DNA of 64,000 nt, from contig NZ_JABEDH010000003.1 in NCBI RefSeq assembly GCF_029285175.1, positions 62,001 to 126,000 of the forward strand, read 5' to 3'. The notes beneath the pieces are model-generated. The model searched no databases and had not been told where the DNA came from. It saw only the letters and a program-made list of their open reading frames with translations. This document shows positions 9,202 to 18,327 of the stretch, one piece after another. The translations under genes and the position numbers were made by a program. Numbering within the stretch: the first letter of the stretch is position 1; each line of letters starts with the position of its first letter. The stretch comes from Sulfitobacter sp. M05. Lineage in GTDB: Bacteria > Pseudomonadota > Alphaproteobacteria > Rhodobacterales > Rhodobacteraceae.

Positions 9202-11280
9202 TCAACCTTTCGCAGTCACGTCAATGCAGCCATCAGGCTGGCGGATCGCCTTGCGGCTGGTGGGGATGATGATGGTGGTTTCATCCTCTGTGATAATGGC
9301 AGGGCCCTGTGCTTCTGCGCCTTCTGACATCCCGTCCCGAAGGACAACCGCGCTGTCCTGAAAGCCGGCAAGCGCGGGATCGTACATGGGGCGACGTGCG
9401 GTGATGGTGGCAGCCGTTTTGTTTGAGGCAGTGGCCACTTTTGCGACCTGCTCGGGTGGGGTTGTTGCATTGGCGGACCAGACGGTGATTTCAATGTCCA
9501 ACCCCTCAACCGTGCGGCCAAACAGCTTGGCGTAATCCTCGGCGAACAACTGTTCGAAGGTTGCCGCGTCAGGATTGGCGGCTTGATCCGCGGTCAGGAT
9601 GATCGGAATTTCCCAGCCCTGACCGGCATAGCGCATGTAGGCTTTGAATTCTGACAGGATGGTTGCATCGGGTGCGCAATTGCGCACGAAGCCTGTTGCT
9701 TCGCTCTGCAACTCGCCCAGCAGCGTCTTGATCTTACCTGCATCAAAATCCGACAGGCGCATGTAGACGGATCGGTTTGCCTCAAAGCTGAAAGGTGCGC
9801 GCAGAAATCCGATGGCCGATCCAACTCCGGCACCCGGTGGTACGAGCAAACGATCAACGCCCAGCTTTTCACACAAGCGACCCGCATGAAGCGGAGCCGC
9901 GCCGCCAAAGGCGATCATGGTATATTCTGATAGGTCTTCGCCGTTTTCGACAGCATGGACCCGTGCAGCATTGGCCATGTTTTCGTCGACGACCTCGGCC
10001 AGACCAAAGGCGGATGTAGCCGCATCCATGTCCAGCACATCGCCCAAAACAGCGGTCAGCGCCCCTTCGGAGCTGGTTGTGTTCAGCTGGATCGAGCCGC
10101 CAGCGAAATTGTCGGGGTCCAGTTTGCCCAACACCAGATCGGCATCGGTCACGGCAGGTTTTGCGCCACCCCGGCCATAGCAAGCGGGGCCCGGTTCCGA
10201 TCCGGCACTTTCTGGCCCAACCCTGATCTGGCGCATGGCATCAACATGCGCGAGCGATCCGCCGCCTGCGCCAATCTCGACCATATCGATCACGGGGATC
10301 GATATCGGCATACCGGAACCCTTTTTGAAACGGTAGGTGCGGGCCACTTCAAACACGCGGCTGGTTTTCGGGGTCTGGTTCTTGATCAGGCAAATCTTGG
10401 CCGTGGTGCCGCCCATGTCAAAGGACAACACCTTGTCCAAACCGTAACGTGCCGCGATATGGGCTGCGAAGACTGCACCACCTGCTGGGCCGGATTCGAC
10501 CAGTCGGACAGGAAATTCTGCGGCGCTTTCGATGGAGATAATCCCGCCACCGGAATGCATCAGGAAAATGTTACAGCTGACACCTTCGTCTTTCAGGCGT
10601 CCCTCAAGACGGCCCAGATAAGATTTCATCAGCGGTTTGATATAAGCGTTGGCGACCACCGTGTTGAAACGTTCGTATTCGCGCATCTGCGGCGAGACTT
10701 CGGAAGACAAAGACACCATCGCATCCGGCATCATCTCTGCCAACACATCGCGCACCATCTGTTCATGCGAGGGGTTCAGATAGGAATGCATCAGCCCGAC
10801 CGCGACGCTTTCAAAGCCCGCGGTCTTGATCTGTGCCACTACCGCCTCGACATCGGAACGCTTCAGCGGGATCAGAACATCCCCACGGGCATCAACCCGT
10901 TCGGCCACGGTATAGCGCATCTGACGGGCCAACAGAGGTTCGGGCAGATTGAGGTTCAGATCGTACTGCTCAAATCGCGATTCGGTACGCATTTCGATGA
11001 CATCGCGAAAGCCTTCGGTGGTGATCAGGGCTGTCTTGGCCCCGCGCCGTTCGATCAGCGCATTGGTGGCCAAGGTCGTGCCATGGATAATCTGGGTAAT
11101 GGCATGGGGCGTGATGTCCGCCTTGGTGCAGACCTGATGCATGCCGTCGATGATGGCGTTTTCGGGGGCGGCATATGTGGTCAGCACCTTGGTGGAAAAG
11201 GACGCGCCATCCACCTCAAGCACCACATCCGTGAAGGTGCCGCCAATATCCACGCCAAGCCGGACAGATGTTTTTTGCAT
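9202..11280 (-). CDS. hyuA: Hydantoinase A / oxoprolinase A subunit
   Basis: A 692-residue ATP-binding subunit of the hydantoinase/oxoprolinase family. The N-terminus has the actin-like phosphate loop LGVDIGGTFTDVV, then IIHGTTLATNALIERRG, ETRSR-type substrate segment VIEMRTESRF, SSEVSPQMREYERFNT, LSFDMGGTTAKICL and VEIGAGGGS. The start is ATG at 11280, with GGGGAG 6 bases upstream; an in-frame TTG at 11304 is less likely. It is co-directional with the LysR gene upstream and translated with hyuB and the aldolase. I infer a catabolic ring-opening role. Confidence 0.9.
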   Translation of the reverse strand: MQKTSVRLGVDIGGTFTDVVLEVDGASFSTKVLTTYAAPENAIIDGMHQVCTKADITPHAITQIIHGTTLATNALIERRGAKTALITTEGFRDVIEMRTESRFEQYDLNLNLPEPLLARQMRYTVAERVDARGDVLIPLKRSDVEAVVAQIKTAGFESVAVGLMHSYLNPSHEQMVRDVLAEMMPDAMVSLSSEVSPQMREYERFNTVVANAYIKPLMKSYLGRLEGRLKDEGVSCNIFLMHSGGGIISIESAAEFPVRLVESGPAGGAVFAAHIAARYGLDKVLSFDMGGTTAKICLIKNQTPKTSRVFEVARTYRFKKGSGMPISIPVIDMVEIGAGGGSLAHVDAMRQIRVGPESAGSEPGPACYGRGGAKPAVTDADLVLGKLDPDNFAGGSIQLNTTSSEGALTAVLGDVLDMDAATSAFGLAEVVDENMANAARVHAVENGEDLSEYTMIAFGGAAPLHAGRLCEKLGVDRLLVPPGAGVGSAIGFLRAPFSFEANRSVYMRLSDFDAGKIKTLLGELQSEATGFVRNCAPDATILSEFKAYMRYAGQGWEIPIILTADQAANPDAATFEQLFAEDYAKLFGRTVEGLDIEITVWSANATTPPEQVAKVATASNKTAATITARRPMYDPALAGFQDSAVVLRDGMSEGAEAQGPAIITEDETTIIIPTSRKAIRQPDGCIDVTAKG

Positions 11281-11336
11281 GTTGGACTCCCCGATTTTCG
11301 CCAAACATAGAAAACCGGGAGGGATAAGTGCAAATT

Positions 11337-11371
11337 ATTATATTCTATCGCGGTGATCAGTATTGGTGATC
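11337..11371 (-). promoter_or_regulatory. Putative hyu promoter region with direct repeats
   Basis: Upstream of hyuA the minus strand has a perfect TATAAT at 11342-11337, about 60 bases before the start codon. Behind it are two copies of GATCACC (plus-strand GGTGATC at 11352-11358 and 11365-11371), 13 bp apart. A third copy (12346-12352) lies upstream of the LysR gene. These could be the -10 element and regulator half-sites, but there is no good -35 match, so the call is tentative. Confidence 0.35.
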
Positions 11372-11378
11372 CAGTCAT

Positions 11379-12302
11379 CTACCCGGCGGATGGCCCGGTT
11401 GTGAAATCCGTCGCGCATTCGGCGGCAATCTGCGCTGCGTTTTGCACGAACTGGGCGGCCCGTTCCACATGAAAACGCGCTGCAACCCGCAACGGGCTGG
11501 GATGCCAGAGGTGGGGCACTTCGTTCAGCGTGCCGTCAGTCAGGTGGTGCGCCAGTAGGGCACGAGGCAATATCGCAATGCCAAGTCCGTCCATCGCCAT
11601 ATGCATCGCCGCGGACAGACTGTTGGAGGGGACAATGCGGATGGGTGCTGCGGATTTCGCATCAAAATGTCCAACAACCTCAAGATAGGCTTGGGTATGG
11701 CGGGTATGGGTCAGGATGGGATGCCGGACCAGATCATCCTGAGAAATAGTGCCCCGGCCCAGTTGCTGTGCAAGGGTCGGTGCCGCGACCCAAGCATAGC
11801 CATATTCACCCAGCTCGATACTTCCGCTGACCTCTGCGGCAAACGGGGCGGTTTGGAGTGTCAGATCAAGCGCGTTCGAGGCCAGTTCGCGGTCAAGGTT
11901 GCGCGACAGATCGACCGTCAACTCTACGGTCACATTTGGATAGGCCCGTTTCAGACGTATCATCAACGGCCGCAGCCATGTGGCAGCGACCAGTTCGGTC
12001 ACACCAAGGCGCAGGCGGTCGTCAACCAGATCGGGCCGACCTGCAATTTCGATCACACGGGCGGCGTCCTGTAGGGTGATCCGCGCCTGTGCCAAAACCT
12101 CTGTGCCGCGCGGGGTCATGCGCACCGATCCGGCGTCACGCAACATCAAAGGCAGGCCAAGCGCGCTTTCCAGACTGGCGATCCGTGCAGAGATATTCGG
12201 TTGGGTGGTGTTCAGATGATGGGCGGCCTTGCGAAAACTGCCCAAGTCGGCAACCCAAACCAATGCTTCAAGTTGTTTGAGGGTAAGGTGGTGACCGATC
12301 AT
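11379..12302 (-). CDS. LysR family transcriptional regulator
   Basis: A 307-residue LysR-type regulator. The N-terminal helix-turn-helix is clear (LTLKQLEALVWVADLGSFRKAAHHLN, then TQPNISARIASLE), followed by a two-lobed effector-binding domain ending around residue 295. I chose ATG at 12302 because the protein then begins directly at the HTH with a GAGG about 8 bases upstream; the frame is open 14 codons further. It lies just upstream of, and on the same strand as, hyuA-hyuB-aldolase. It therefore probably controls that cassette in response to a pathway compound; this is inference from position. Confidence 0.88.
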   Translation of the reverse strand: MIGHHLTLKQLEALVWVADLGSFRKAAHHLNTTQPNISARIASLESALGLPLMLRDAGSVRMTPRGTEVLAQARITLQDAARVIEIAGRPDLVDDRLRLGVTELVAATWLRPLMIRLKRAYPNVTVELTVDLSRNLDRELASNALDLTLQTAPFAAEVSGSIELGEYGYAWVAAPTLAQQLGRGTISQDDLVRHPILTHTRHTQAYLEVVGHFDAKSAAPIRIVPSNSLSAAMHMAMDGLGIAILPRALLAHHLTDGTLNEVPHLWHPSPLRVAARFHVERAAQFVQNAAQIAAECATDFTTGPSAG

Positions 12303-12418
12303 GCGGTGCCTCATGCGTTGCAGTTGTTGTTGAGTGCGCCGCACCGGTGATCATGTCAATTGTTCAATTTCTGGCTGGCTGATCGTGAAACTTGATCTTG
12401 CCCCAAAGGAGTGGGGTG

Positions 12419-12450
12419 GCCCCCGCACATCGGCAGAACGTGCAGGGGGC
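12419..12450 (-). terminator. GC-rich hairpin downstream of the DegP-like gene
   Basis: A strong stem (GCCCCCGCAC paired with GTGCAGGGGGC, one bulged A, 11-base loop) lies 9 bases past the protease stop codon. On the minus strand no T-run follows, so it may be a pause or RNA 3'-end structure and not a complete intrinsic terminator. Confidence 0.4.
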
Positions 12451-12458
12451 GGTTGTGT

Positions 12459-13562
12459 TCAGGTTTCTTTGGGGGCGAGTGTGCCGACTGTGACCTCCAG
12501 CGTGACCTCCTTGCCGCGGCGCAAGACGGTAATTTCGGTGGTTTTATCCGGCGTTGTTGTCGCGACGGCGCGGGTCAGATCACGCAGTTCTTCGACCGGT
12601 GTGTCGGCAAAGGCAGTGATGATATCGCCTTTCTTCAGGCCTGCCGCTTCGGCGGGGCTATCCTTGCCGACCGCCTCGATTACCGCGCCTTTGGGGGCGT
12701 CATACCCCAACACGGCGGCGACCTCTTCGGTCATCGGGCGGATGTTCACTCCCAGCCAGCCGCGCGCGATCAACCCGTCATCCGCCAGATCGGCGACGAT
12801 GGTTTGAACCAGATCGGAAGGGACGGCAAATCCGATCCCGACAGAGCCACCTCCAGGGGATAGAATGGCGGTATTCACACCGATTACCTGACCGGCGTTG
12901 TCAAACAGCGGTCCACCAGAGTTGCCCCGATTGATTGCCGCGTCAGTCTGGATGAAATCGTCGAAGGGGCCGGAACGGATGTCACGCGACAGGGCCGAGA
13001 TGATACCCGATGTCACCGTGCCGCCCAAACCGAAGGGGTTGCCAACAGCAACAACTTCGTCCCCAACGCGCAGGTCTTTCGACGTGCCAAAAGAGACCGT
13101 CGGCAGGTCAACATCAGCAGTGATTTTCAGAACCGCAATGTCGGTCAACGGATCGCTGCCCAGCACATCGGCATCAAAACTGCGCCCATCGGACAGTTTG
13201 ACAGTAACGCTATCGGCCCCTTCAACAACGTGGTGGTTGGTCACGATCTGCCCGTCTTGCGAGATGATGAACCCCGATCCGAGCCCTTGTTGCGGCTGGG
13301 ATTGGCCGGGCATCAGCCCTTCAAAGTGGCGGCGCAATTGCGGCGGCATGTTCGGGGGCAAATTACTATTGGCGGGCAGTGCCCTGGTGGTAACTTCGAT
13401 AAAGACGACCGCGGGGGAAACGGCTTCCACCAGATCGGCATAGCCACCGGCGGGCACTGCAAATGCCGGTGCCGGTGCCATGCTAAGGACAGATGCCGAG
13501 ATCAGCGCGGCGGTCAGGGCAGCGGTGGTGGTGCGGGTGGAGGTTTTCAGTAAGGTTCGCAT
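12459..13562 (-). CDS. DegP/DegQ-like periplasmic serine protease, single PDZ
   Basis: A 367-residue trypsin-like protease of the HtrA (Do) family. An N-terminal signal peptide (about residues 1-35, ending APAFA) sends it to the periplasm. The catalytic triad is visible as His111 (TNHHVVEG), Asp141 (TDIAVLKI) and Ser215 (GNSGGPLF). One PDZ domain follows at about 268-360 (RGWLGVNIRPMT, GLKKGDII), so it is shorter than DegP, which has two, and resembles DegS/HtrA1 in architecture. It degrades misfolded envelope proteins in characterised relatives. It is divergent from a two-component system that may regulate it. Confidence 0.92.
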   Translation of the reverse strand: MRTLLKTSTRTTTAALTAALISASVLSMAPAPAFAVPAGGYADLVEAVSPAVVFIEVTTRALPANSNLPPNMPPQLRRHFEGLMPGQSQPQQGLGSGFIISQDGQIVTNHHVVEGADSVTVKLSDGRSFDADVLGSDPLTDIAVLKITADVDLPTVSFGTSKDLRVGDEVVAVGNPFGLGGTVTSGIISALSRDIRSGPFDDFIQTDAAINRGNSGGPLFDNAGQVIGVNTAILSPGGGSVGIGFAVPSDLVQTIVADLADDGLIARGWLGVNIRPMTEEVAAVLGYDAPKGAVIEAVGKDSPAEAAGLKKGDIITAFADTPVEELRDLTRAVATTTPDKTTEITVLRRGKEVTLEVTVGTLAPKET

Positions 13563-13634
13563 TGGGATGCCTCATTGTTATCTTGGATGAGACGGATATG
13601 GGGTGCTCGGTTTACAGAAAAATTGGGCCGCCTA

Positions 13635-13646
13635 TACAAATTTGTA
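13635..13646. promoter_or_regulatory. 12-bp perfect palindrome between protease and response regulator genes
   Basis: TACAAATTTGTA is a perfect 12-bp palindrome in the 150-bp divergent intergenic region, 67 bases before the response regulator start and 73 bases before the protease start. This central position suits an operator for the OmpR-family regulator encoded next to it. The role is inferred from symmetry and location only. Confidence 0.35.
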
Positions 13647-13712
13647 ACGCGCTCTGATCTGGGGCGGGAAGCGCCTATATAGAGGGGCGGAACAAAGGTT
13701 GGATCGGCAGAA

Positions 13713-14384
13713 ATGAAACTATTGGTTGTAGAGGATGATGCCACCACGGGAAGTTATATCGCGCGCGGGTTGCGCGAAGAGGGGCATGTGGTGGACCTTG
13801 TCACAGAGGGCAAGGGCGGCTTGGTGGCTGCGACGTCCGGCGGCTATGATGTGATCGTGCTGGACAGGATGTTGCCGGAAATTGATGGGCTTACCGTATT
13901 GAAAACACTGCGGGGGGCCGGGACGCTAACGCCGGTATTGCTGTTGACCGCTTTGGGGGATGTCGAAGACCGGATAGAGGGATTGCAGGCAGGCGCAGAT
14001 GATTATTTGGCCAAGCCATTTGCATTTGGCGAATTGTCCGCCCGGGTTGCGGCGCTGGCACGCCGACCGCAGGCGCTTGAGGCGGAAACGGTGCTACGGG
14101 CCGCTGACCTTGAGATGAACCTAATAACCCGTCAGGTGGCGCGCGGCGGCGTGGTGATTGATCTTTTGCCGCGTGAATTTGCCCTGCTGGAACATTTGTT
14201 GCGCCGCAAGGGGCGGGTGCAGACCCGCACGATGTTGCTAGAGAATGTCTGGGACATCGGTTTTGATCCCGGCACCAATGTGGTGGAAACCCATGTCAGC
14301 CGGCTGCGGGCCAAGGTGGACAAGCCGTTCAGTCGCGAGTTGATCGAGACCGTGCGCGGTGCGGGTTACAGGATTGTGGCGTGA
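13713..14384 (+). CDS. OmpR/PhoP family response regulator
   Basis: A 223-residue two-component response regulator. The receiver domain has the acidic pocket (E7, D8, D9), phosphoacceptor Asp51 (VIVLDRMLPEIDG), a Thr in LLLTALG and Lys101 (YLAKPF). The C-terminal winged helix (about 128-222) includes LLPREFALLEHLLRRKGRV and TNVVETHVSRLRAKVDK. It overlaps the kinase gene by 4 bases (GTGA). It is of the QseB/PhoP-like type with a divergent periplasmic protease, so I infer an envelope-related response; the signal is unknown. Confidence 0.93.
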   Translation: MKLLVVEDDATTGSYIARGLREEGHVVDLVTEGKGGLVAATSGGYDVIVLDRMLPEIDGLTVLKTLRGAGTLTPVLLLTALGDVEDRIEGLQAGADDYLAKPFAFGELSARVAALARRPQALEAETVLRAADLEMNLITRQVARGGVVIDLLPREFALLEHLLRRKGRVQTRTMLLENVWDIGFDPGTNVVETHVSRLRAKVDKPFSRELIETVRGAGYRIVA

Positions 14385-15736
14385 TCCGGCTGCGCCAGAT
14401 TTGGCGGTCGATGCCTTTGCGTCTGGCCATTCTGCTGGTGGCGTTGTTTGCCATGGCCAGCCTGCTCAGCCTGGCGGCGAGTTATGCCGTGACGCAGGCC
14501 TCTTTCGAAGAGAGTATTCGTGCAGATTTGCAACAGGATCTGGCGGGCTTTCGGGCCGCGCCCTCGGCCCGCGCTGTGGCACAATTGGTCGAGGCGGAAT
14601 CGCGCGCCGCTGATCCGGGGCGGCTGATCCTCAGTTACATCGCGCCGGACGGGCGTATCTATGGCAATGGCGCAATTGCACAGGACGAGGGGGGGTTTCA
14701 CATCTTTTCCCTCAATCCCGAGCGCGCCGAGTTTGAAGGGGAATACCTGTCGCTGACCAACGCACTCTATGGCGGGGTGATCACCATTGCCCGCAGTCGT
14801 GCCGAAATTGTCGCCTTGCGCGGTGTGTTTGTGAACATCCTTTTGATCAGCCTATTGCCTACGGTTTTGATCGCCCTGTCCGGTGGATTGATCCTTGCGC
14901 GGCGCTCAAAGCGTCATGTTGAACTGGTAGAGCGGGCGCTTGATAAGATGACCAGCGGGGATTTGGGTGCGCGGGTCAGGACCGGGCCGCGCTGGTCGGA
15001 TGATCTGGTGCGGATCGGTGGCAAGCTGAACCAGATGGCGGTTGCGCAAGAGGCGCAGATGGGAGCCTTGCGCGATGTTACCTCTGACATTGCCCATGAT
15101 TTGCGCACGCCTCTGCAACGGGTGGCGCTTTACGTGCAGGATTTGCAGGACCGCGTCGGAGATGATCCGGAAAGCGCAGCGTTGACGGCCAAAATGCAGG
15201 GCGAGGTTGAAGGCATGAGCCACGTTTTTAATGCCCTGCTCCAGTTGGCCCGGGTCGAGGCGGGATCGCCCAAAGCACGGTTTGAAACGGTGGATCTTTG
15301 TGATGTCTGCCGCACGCTTGCCGAGATGTTCGAGGACAGCGCCACAACCAGTGGACATGTATTGTCGCTTGACGTGCCTGCGGCACCCCTTTGCCTGCAC
15401 GGGGATCGTGCGTTGTTGGGGCAGCTGTTGTCGAACTTGATTGAAAACGCGTTGCGCCACACGCCTGCGGGGACGCAGATCACCGTTTCCCTTGACATGC
15501 AGGGGCCGGCCCCGGTGTTACAGGTGTCCGACAACGGGCCGGGAATTCCGGCAGAGGAACACAGCAAGGTGTTGCAACGGCTTTATCGGCTGGATCGCAG
15601 CCGCCAGACGCCGGGACATGGGCTTGGCCTGAGCCTGGTTCAGGCAGTCGCAGGGTTGCACGGGGCAGAGGTGACCCTGCAAGACAATGCGCCGGGGTTA
15701 CGCGTTACTTTGCGTTTCCCAGCGGCAGACGGGTAA
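14381..15736 (+). CDS. Sensor histidine kinase
   Basis: A 451-residue inner-membrane histidine kinase starting at GTG within the regulator stop codon. TM1 is at about 12-37, a periplasmic sensor loop of about 110 residues follows, and TM2 is at about 148-172. Then come a HAMP linker, the H-box with phosphorylated His239 (SDIAHDLRTPLQR), the N-box (NLIENALRHTP), G1 (DNGPGIPAEE) and G2 (GHGLGLSLVQ). All catalytic elements are intact. It pairs with the adjacent response regulator. Confidence 0.93.
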   Translation: MIRLRQIWRSMPLRLAILLVALFAMASLLSLAASYAVTQASFEESIRADLQQDLAGFRAAPSARAVAQLVEAESRAADPGRLILSYIAPDGRIYGNGAIAQDEGGFHIFSLNPERAEFEGEYLSLTNALYGGVITIARSRAEIVALRGVFVNILLISLLPTVLIALSGGLILARRSKRHVELVERALDKMTSGDLGARVRTGPRWSDDLVRIGGKLNQMAVAQEAQMGALRDVTSDIAHDLRTPLQRVALYVQDLQDRVGDDPESAALTAKMQGEVEGMSHVFNALLQLARVEAGSPKARFETVDLCDVCRTLAEMFEDSATTSGHVLSLDVPAAPLCLHGDRALLGQLLSNLIENALRHTPAGTQITVSLDMQGPAPVLQVSDNGPGIPAEEHSKVLQRLYRLDRSRQTPGHGLGLSLVQAVAGLHGAEVTLQDNAPGLRVTLRFPAADG

Positions 15737-15814
15737 ATTTGTCACGCACACGGCTTGTCATTCGCGGCGCGCTCTGACTTTTTGCACGAGCCTAATCAGA
15801 CAAGGACCGACCCC

Positions 15815-16777
15815 ATGCGCGCAATGCAAGTCATCGCTTACGATCAACCGCTGTCGATGCAAGACATTCAGGTGCCGACGCCAAAGGCGGGCGAAGTTTT
15901 GGTAAAAATTGACGCCTGCGGGATGAATTTTGCCGATACCTTGATGATCAAGGGAACCTATCAGGAAAAGCCGCCTTTACCTTTCACTGCCGGAATGGAA
16001 CTGGCTGGAACCGTTACGGCGGTTGGCGCCGGTGTTACCACACTAGCCGAAGGACAGCGCGTTGCGGCCTATGCAGGGGTCGGCGGCTTGGCCGAATACG
16101 CGGCATTGCCGGCGGATATCTGTGTGCCGATCCCGGACACGATGTCGTCCGCTGATGCTGCGGCCTTTCTTATTGCCTATGGCACCAGCCACGTGGCGCT
16201 GGGGTATCGGGCGGGATTGCAGCCGGGGGAGCGTTTGCTGGTGCTTGGGGCCTCTGGCGGTGTGGGGCTGACCGCGATTGAATTGGGAAAACTGATGGGG
16301 GCCGAGGTGATCGCCTCAGCGCGTGGGGCGGAAAAGCTGGAGATTTGCAGGGCCGCCGGTGCGGATCATCTGGTTGATTCAGAAACGGATGACCTGCGCG
16401 CTATCGTCAAAGAGTTGGGCGGTGCGGACGTGGTTTATGATCCTGTAGGCGGTGATCAGTTCAAAGCGGCCCTGCGCGCCTGCAATCCCGAAGCGCGGTT
16501 GCTGCCGCTTGGGTTTGCGTCGGGTGAGGTGCCGCAAATCCCAGCCAATATTCTGCTGGTTAAGAACCTGACCGTGATGGGCGTGTACTGGGGCGCTTAC
16601 GCCAAACTGCGCCCCTCTGTGCTGACCGATAGCTTTGCAGCGCTTTTCGACTGGTATGTTGCAGGCAAGTTAACCCCACATATCAGCAACGTGTTGCCGC
16701 TGGATCGTGCGAATGACGCGCTTGATCTCTTGCGTACCCGCAAAGCCACGGGCAAAGTCGTGGTCCAGATCGCCTGA
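15815..16777 (+). CDS. NADPH:quinone oxidoreductase family protein
   Basis: A 320-residue medium-chain dehydrogenase/reductase of the zinc-independent quinone oxidoreductase group. It has a GroES-like N-terminal domain (IDACGMNFADTLMIKGTY) and a Rossmann domain with GASGGVGLTAIELGK. The metal-binding cysteine cluster of alcohol dehydrogenases is absent. I chose ATG at 15815 (MRAMQVIAY) because homologues start there; the frame is open 20 codons upstream into the region after the kinase gene. The likely reaction is NADPH-dependent reduction of quinones or enones. It precedes a CoxG-like gene by 37 bases. Confidence 0.88.
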   Translation: MRAMQVIAYDQPLSMQDIQVPTPKAGEVLVKIDACGMNFADTLMIKGTYQEKPPLPFTAGMELAGTVTAVGAGVTTLAEGQRVAAYAGVGGLAEYAALPADICVPIPDTMSSADAAAFLIAYGTSHVALGYRAGLQPGERLLVLGASGGVGLTAIELGKLMGAEVIASARGAEKLEICRAAGADHLVDSETDDLRAIVKELGGADVVYDPVGGDQFKAALRACNPEARLLPLGFASGEVPQIPANILLVKNLTVMGVYWGAYAKLRPSVLTDSFAALFDWYVAGKLTPHISNVLPLDRANDALDLLRTRKATGKVVVQIA

Positions 16778-16803
16778 GTGCGTGAAAATTTAGGAGCTTC
16801 CCC

Positions 16804-17316
16804 ATGCAGATGTCCGACACCCGCCAGATCGCTGTTCCGCCTGCACAGGTCTATGCCGCGCTTTTGGACCCTGAGGTTCTGAAGAATTGTGTCCCGGGTG
16901 CGCAGGAAGTAACCGGTTCAGTCGAGGATGGATTTAGCGCCACTGTGGTGCAAAAAGTCGGGCCGGTGAAGGCGACCTTTAAGGGGGAAGTCGCGATTTC
17001 CGATCTGGTGCCGGATACGTCGTTGAAAATCGACGGCGCGGGCAAGGGCGGGGCGGCAGGGTTTGCCAAAGGCGGGGCCGACGTGCGGCTGGCAGCCAAG
17101 GATGGCGGCACCGAGCTGAGCTATGATGTCGAAGCCAAGGTCGGCGGCAAGCTGGCGCAGCTGGGTAGCCGGATCATTGACGGTTTTGCGAAAAAGATGG
17201 CGGACCAGTTTTTCCAGAACCTGCAATCCGCGCTGGAAGGTCCTACTGATCCTGAAGCCGGGGCAGCCGAAGACCACCCTGCAAAAAAAGGCTGGTTCGG
17301 GCGCACCAAAGACTGA
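16804..17316 (+). CDS. CoxG-like SRPBCC family protein
   Basis: A 170-residue member of the CO dehydrogenase subunit G (CoxG) family. The fold region has PPAQVYAALLDPEVLKNCVPGAQEV at the start and GGKLAQLGSRIIDGFAKKMADQFF near the end, both typical. CoxG proteins are associated with maturation or membrane anchoring of molybdenum hydroxylases, but many Rhodobacteraceae carry unlinked copies; no CO dehydrogenase gene is in this window. A good AGGAG lies 8 bases before the ATG. The 25 C-terminal residues are charged and probably disordered. Confidence 0.85.
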   Translation: MQMSDTRQIAVPPAQVYAALLDPEVLKNCVPGAQEVTGSVEDGFSATVVQKVGPVKATFKGEVAISDLVPDTSLKIDGAGKGGAAGFAKGGADVRLAAKDGGTELSYDVEAKVGGKLAQLGSRIIDGFAKKMADQFFQNLQSALEGPTDPEAGAAEDHPAKKGWFGRTKD

Positions 17317-17376
17317 ACCCATCTGTTTACTCAGTGGCATCCGGTTTAGGGTGTTGTGCGGAACAAGGACGGCAGC

Positions 17377-18327
17377 ATGAGAAACATAGTCGAGATAAAA
17401 AACCTCAAGAAGTCCTATAAAGGTGGCTTTGAAGCGCTCAAGGGTGTCAATCTCGACATTCGGGAAGGTGAAATTCTGGCGTTGCTGGGGCCAAATGGTG
17501 CTGGTAAAACCACATTAATTTCAACGGTTTGCGGTATCACTACGGCCAGCTCCGGCTCCGTTTCGGTGGGCGGGCATGACATTGTCCATGACTATCGCGC
17601 AGCACGTGCGATGATCGGGTTGGTCCCGCAAGAGATCAATCTGGAACCTTTTGAACGGGTCATCAACACGGTGCGGTTCTCGCGCGGACTGTTTGGTCGG
17701 TCCGGCGACGACGGCACCATGGAAAAGGTGCTGCGCCAGTTATCTCTGTGGGACAAGAAAGACAGTCAGATCCGGGAACTGTCGGGCGGTATGAAGCGCC
17801 GCGTGTTGATCGCCAAGGCGTTGTCTCATGATCCGCGAGTGCTGTTCCTGGATGAGCCCACGGCCGGCGTCGATGTTGAATTGCGTAAAGACATGTGGGA
17901 AATTGTGGCCGGGTTGAAAGCGGCCGGTGTGACGATCATTCTGACAACCCATTACATCGAAGAGGCCGAGGCCATTGCCGACCGTGTGGGTGTGGTCGCC
18001 AAGGGCGAGTTGATGTTGGTCGAGGACAAAGACAAACTGATGGCGCGAATGGGACAGAAAGAACTGGAGGTGCAGCTAAGTGCGCCTCTCAGCGAGATCC
18101 CCGGTGCGCTGCAATCAGACGACCTGCGCCTGTCGAAGGATGGTGCCCTGATTTACACCTATGATACCCGTGCAGAGCGGACCGGCATCACGTCCCTGCT
18201 TGCTGCTGTTGCGCAAGAGGGGCTTACGTTGCGTGATCTGGTGACGCGACAATCCAGCCTTGAGGAGATATTCGTGAACCTTGTCCACGAGGGTGGCTCG
18301 AAAACCGAAGCGGAGGGTGTCGCATGA
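17377..18327 (+). CDS. ABC-2 type exporter ATP-binding protein (YadG-like)
   Basis: A 316-residue ATPase of an ABC-2 exporter. Visible motifs are Walker A (GPNGAGKT), the signature LSGGMKRR, Walker B ([13 protein letters not shown]) and the switch His (TTHYIEEAE). A C-terminal extension of about 90 residues follows, as is common in drug and polysaccharide exporters. I chose ATG at 17377 over an in-frame GTG at 17356 because GGACGG precedes it and the protein then begins at the usual place. It overlaps the permease gene by 4 bases. The pairing resembles Escherichia coli YadG/YadH; cargo unknown. Confidence 0.9.
   Translation: MRNIVEIKNLKKSYKGGFEALKGVNLDIREGEILALLGPNGAGKTTLISTVCGITTASSGSVSVGGHDIVHDYRAARAMIGLVPQEINLEPFERVINTVRFSRGLFGRSGDDGTMEKVLRQLSLWDKKDSQIRELSGGMKRRVLIAKALSHDPRVLFLDEPTAGVDVELRKDMWEIVAGLKAAGVTIILTTHYIEEAEAIADRVGVVAKGELMLVEDKDKLMARMGQKELEVQLSAPLSEIPGALQSDDLRLSKDGALIYTYDTRAERTGITSLLAAVAQEGLTLRDLVTRQSSLEEIFVNLVHEGGSKTEAEGVA

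Noticed and set aside
9955-11310. 451-codon open frame on the plus strand, antisense to hyuA
   Set aside because: It mirrors the codon bias of a GC-rich gene on the other strand, has no recognisable motif, and hyuA is unambiguous.
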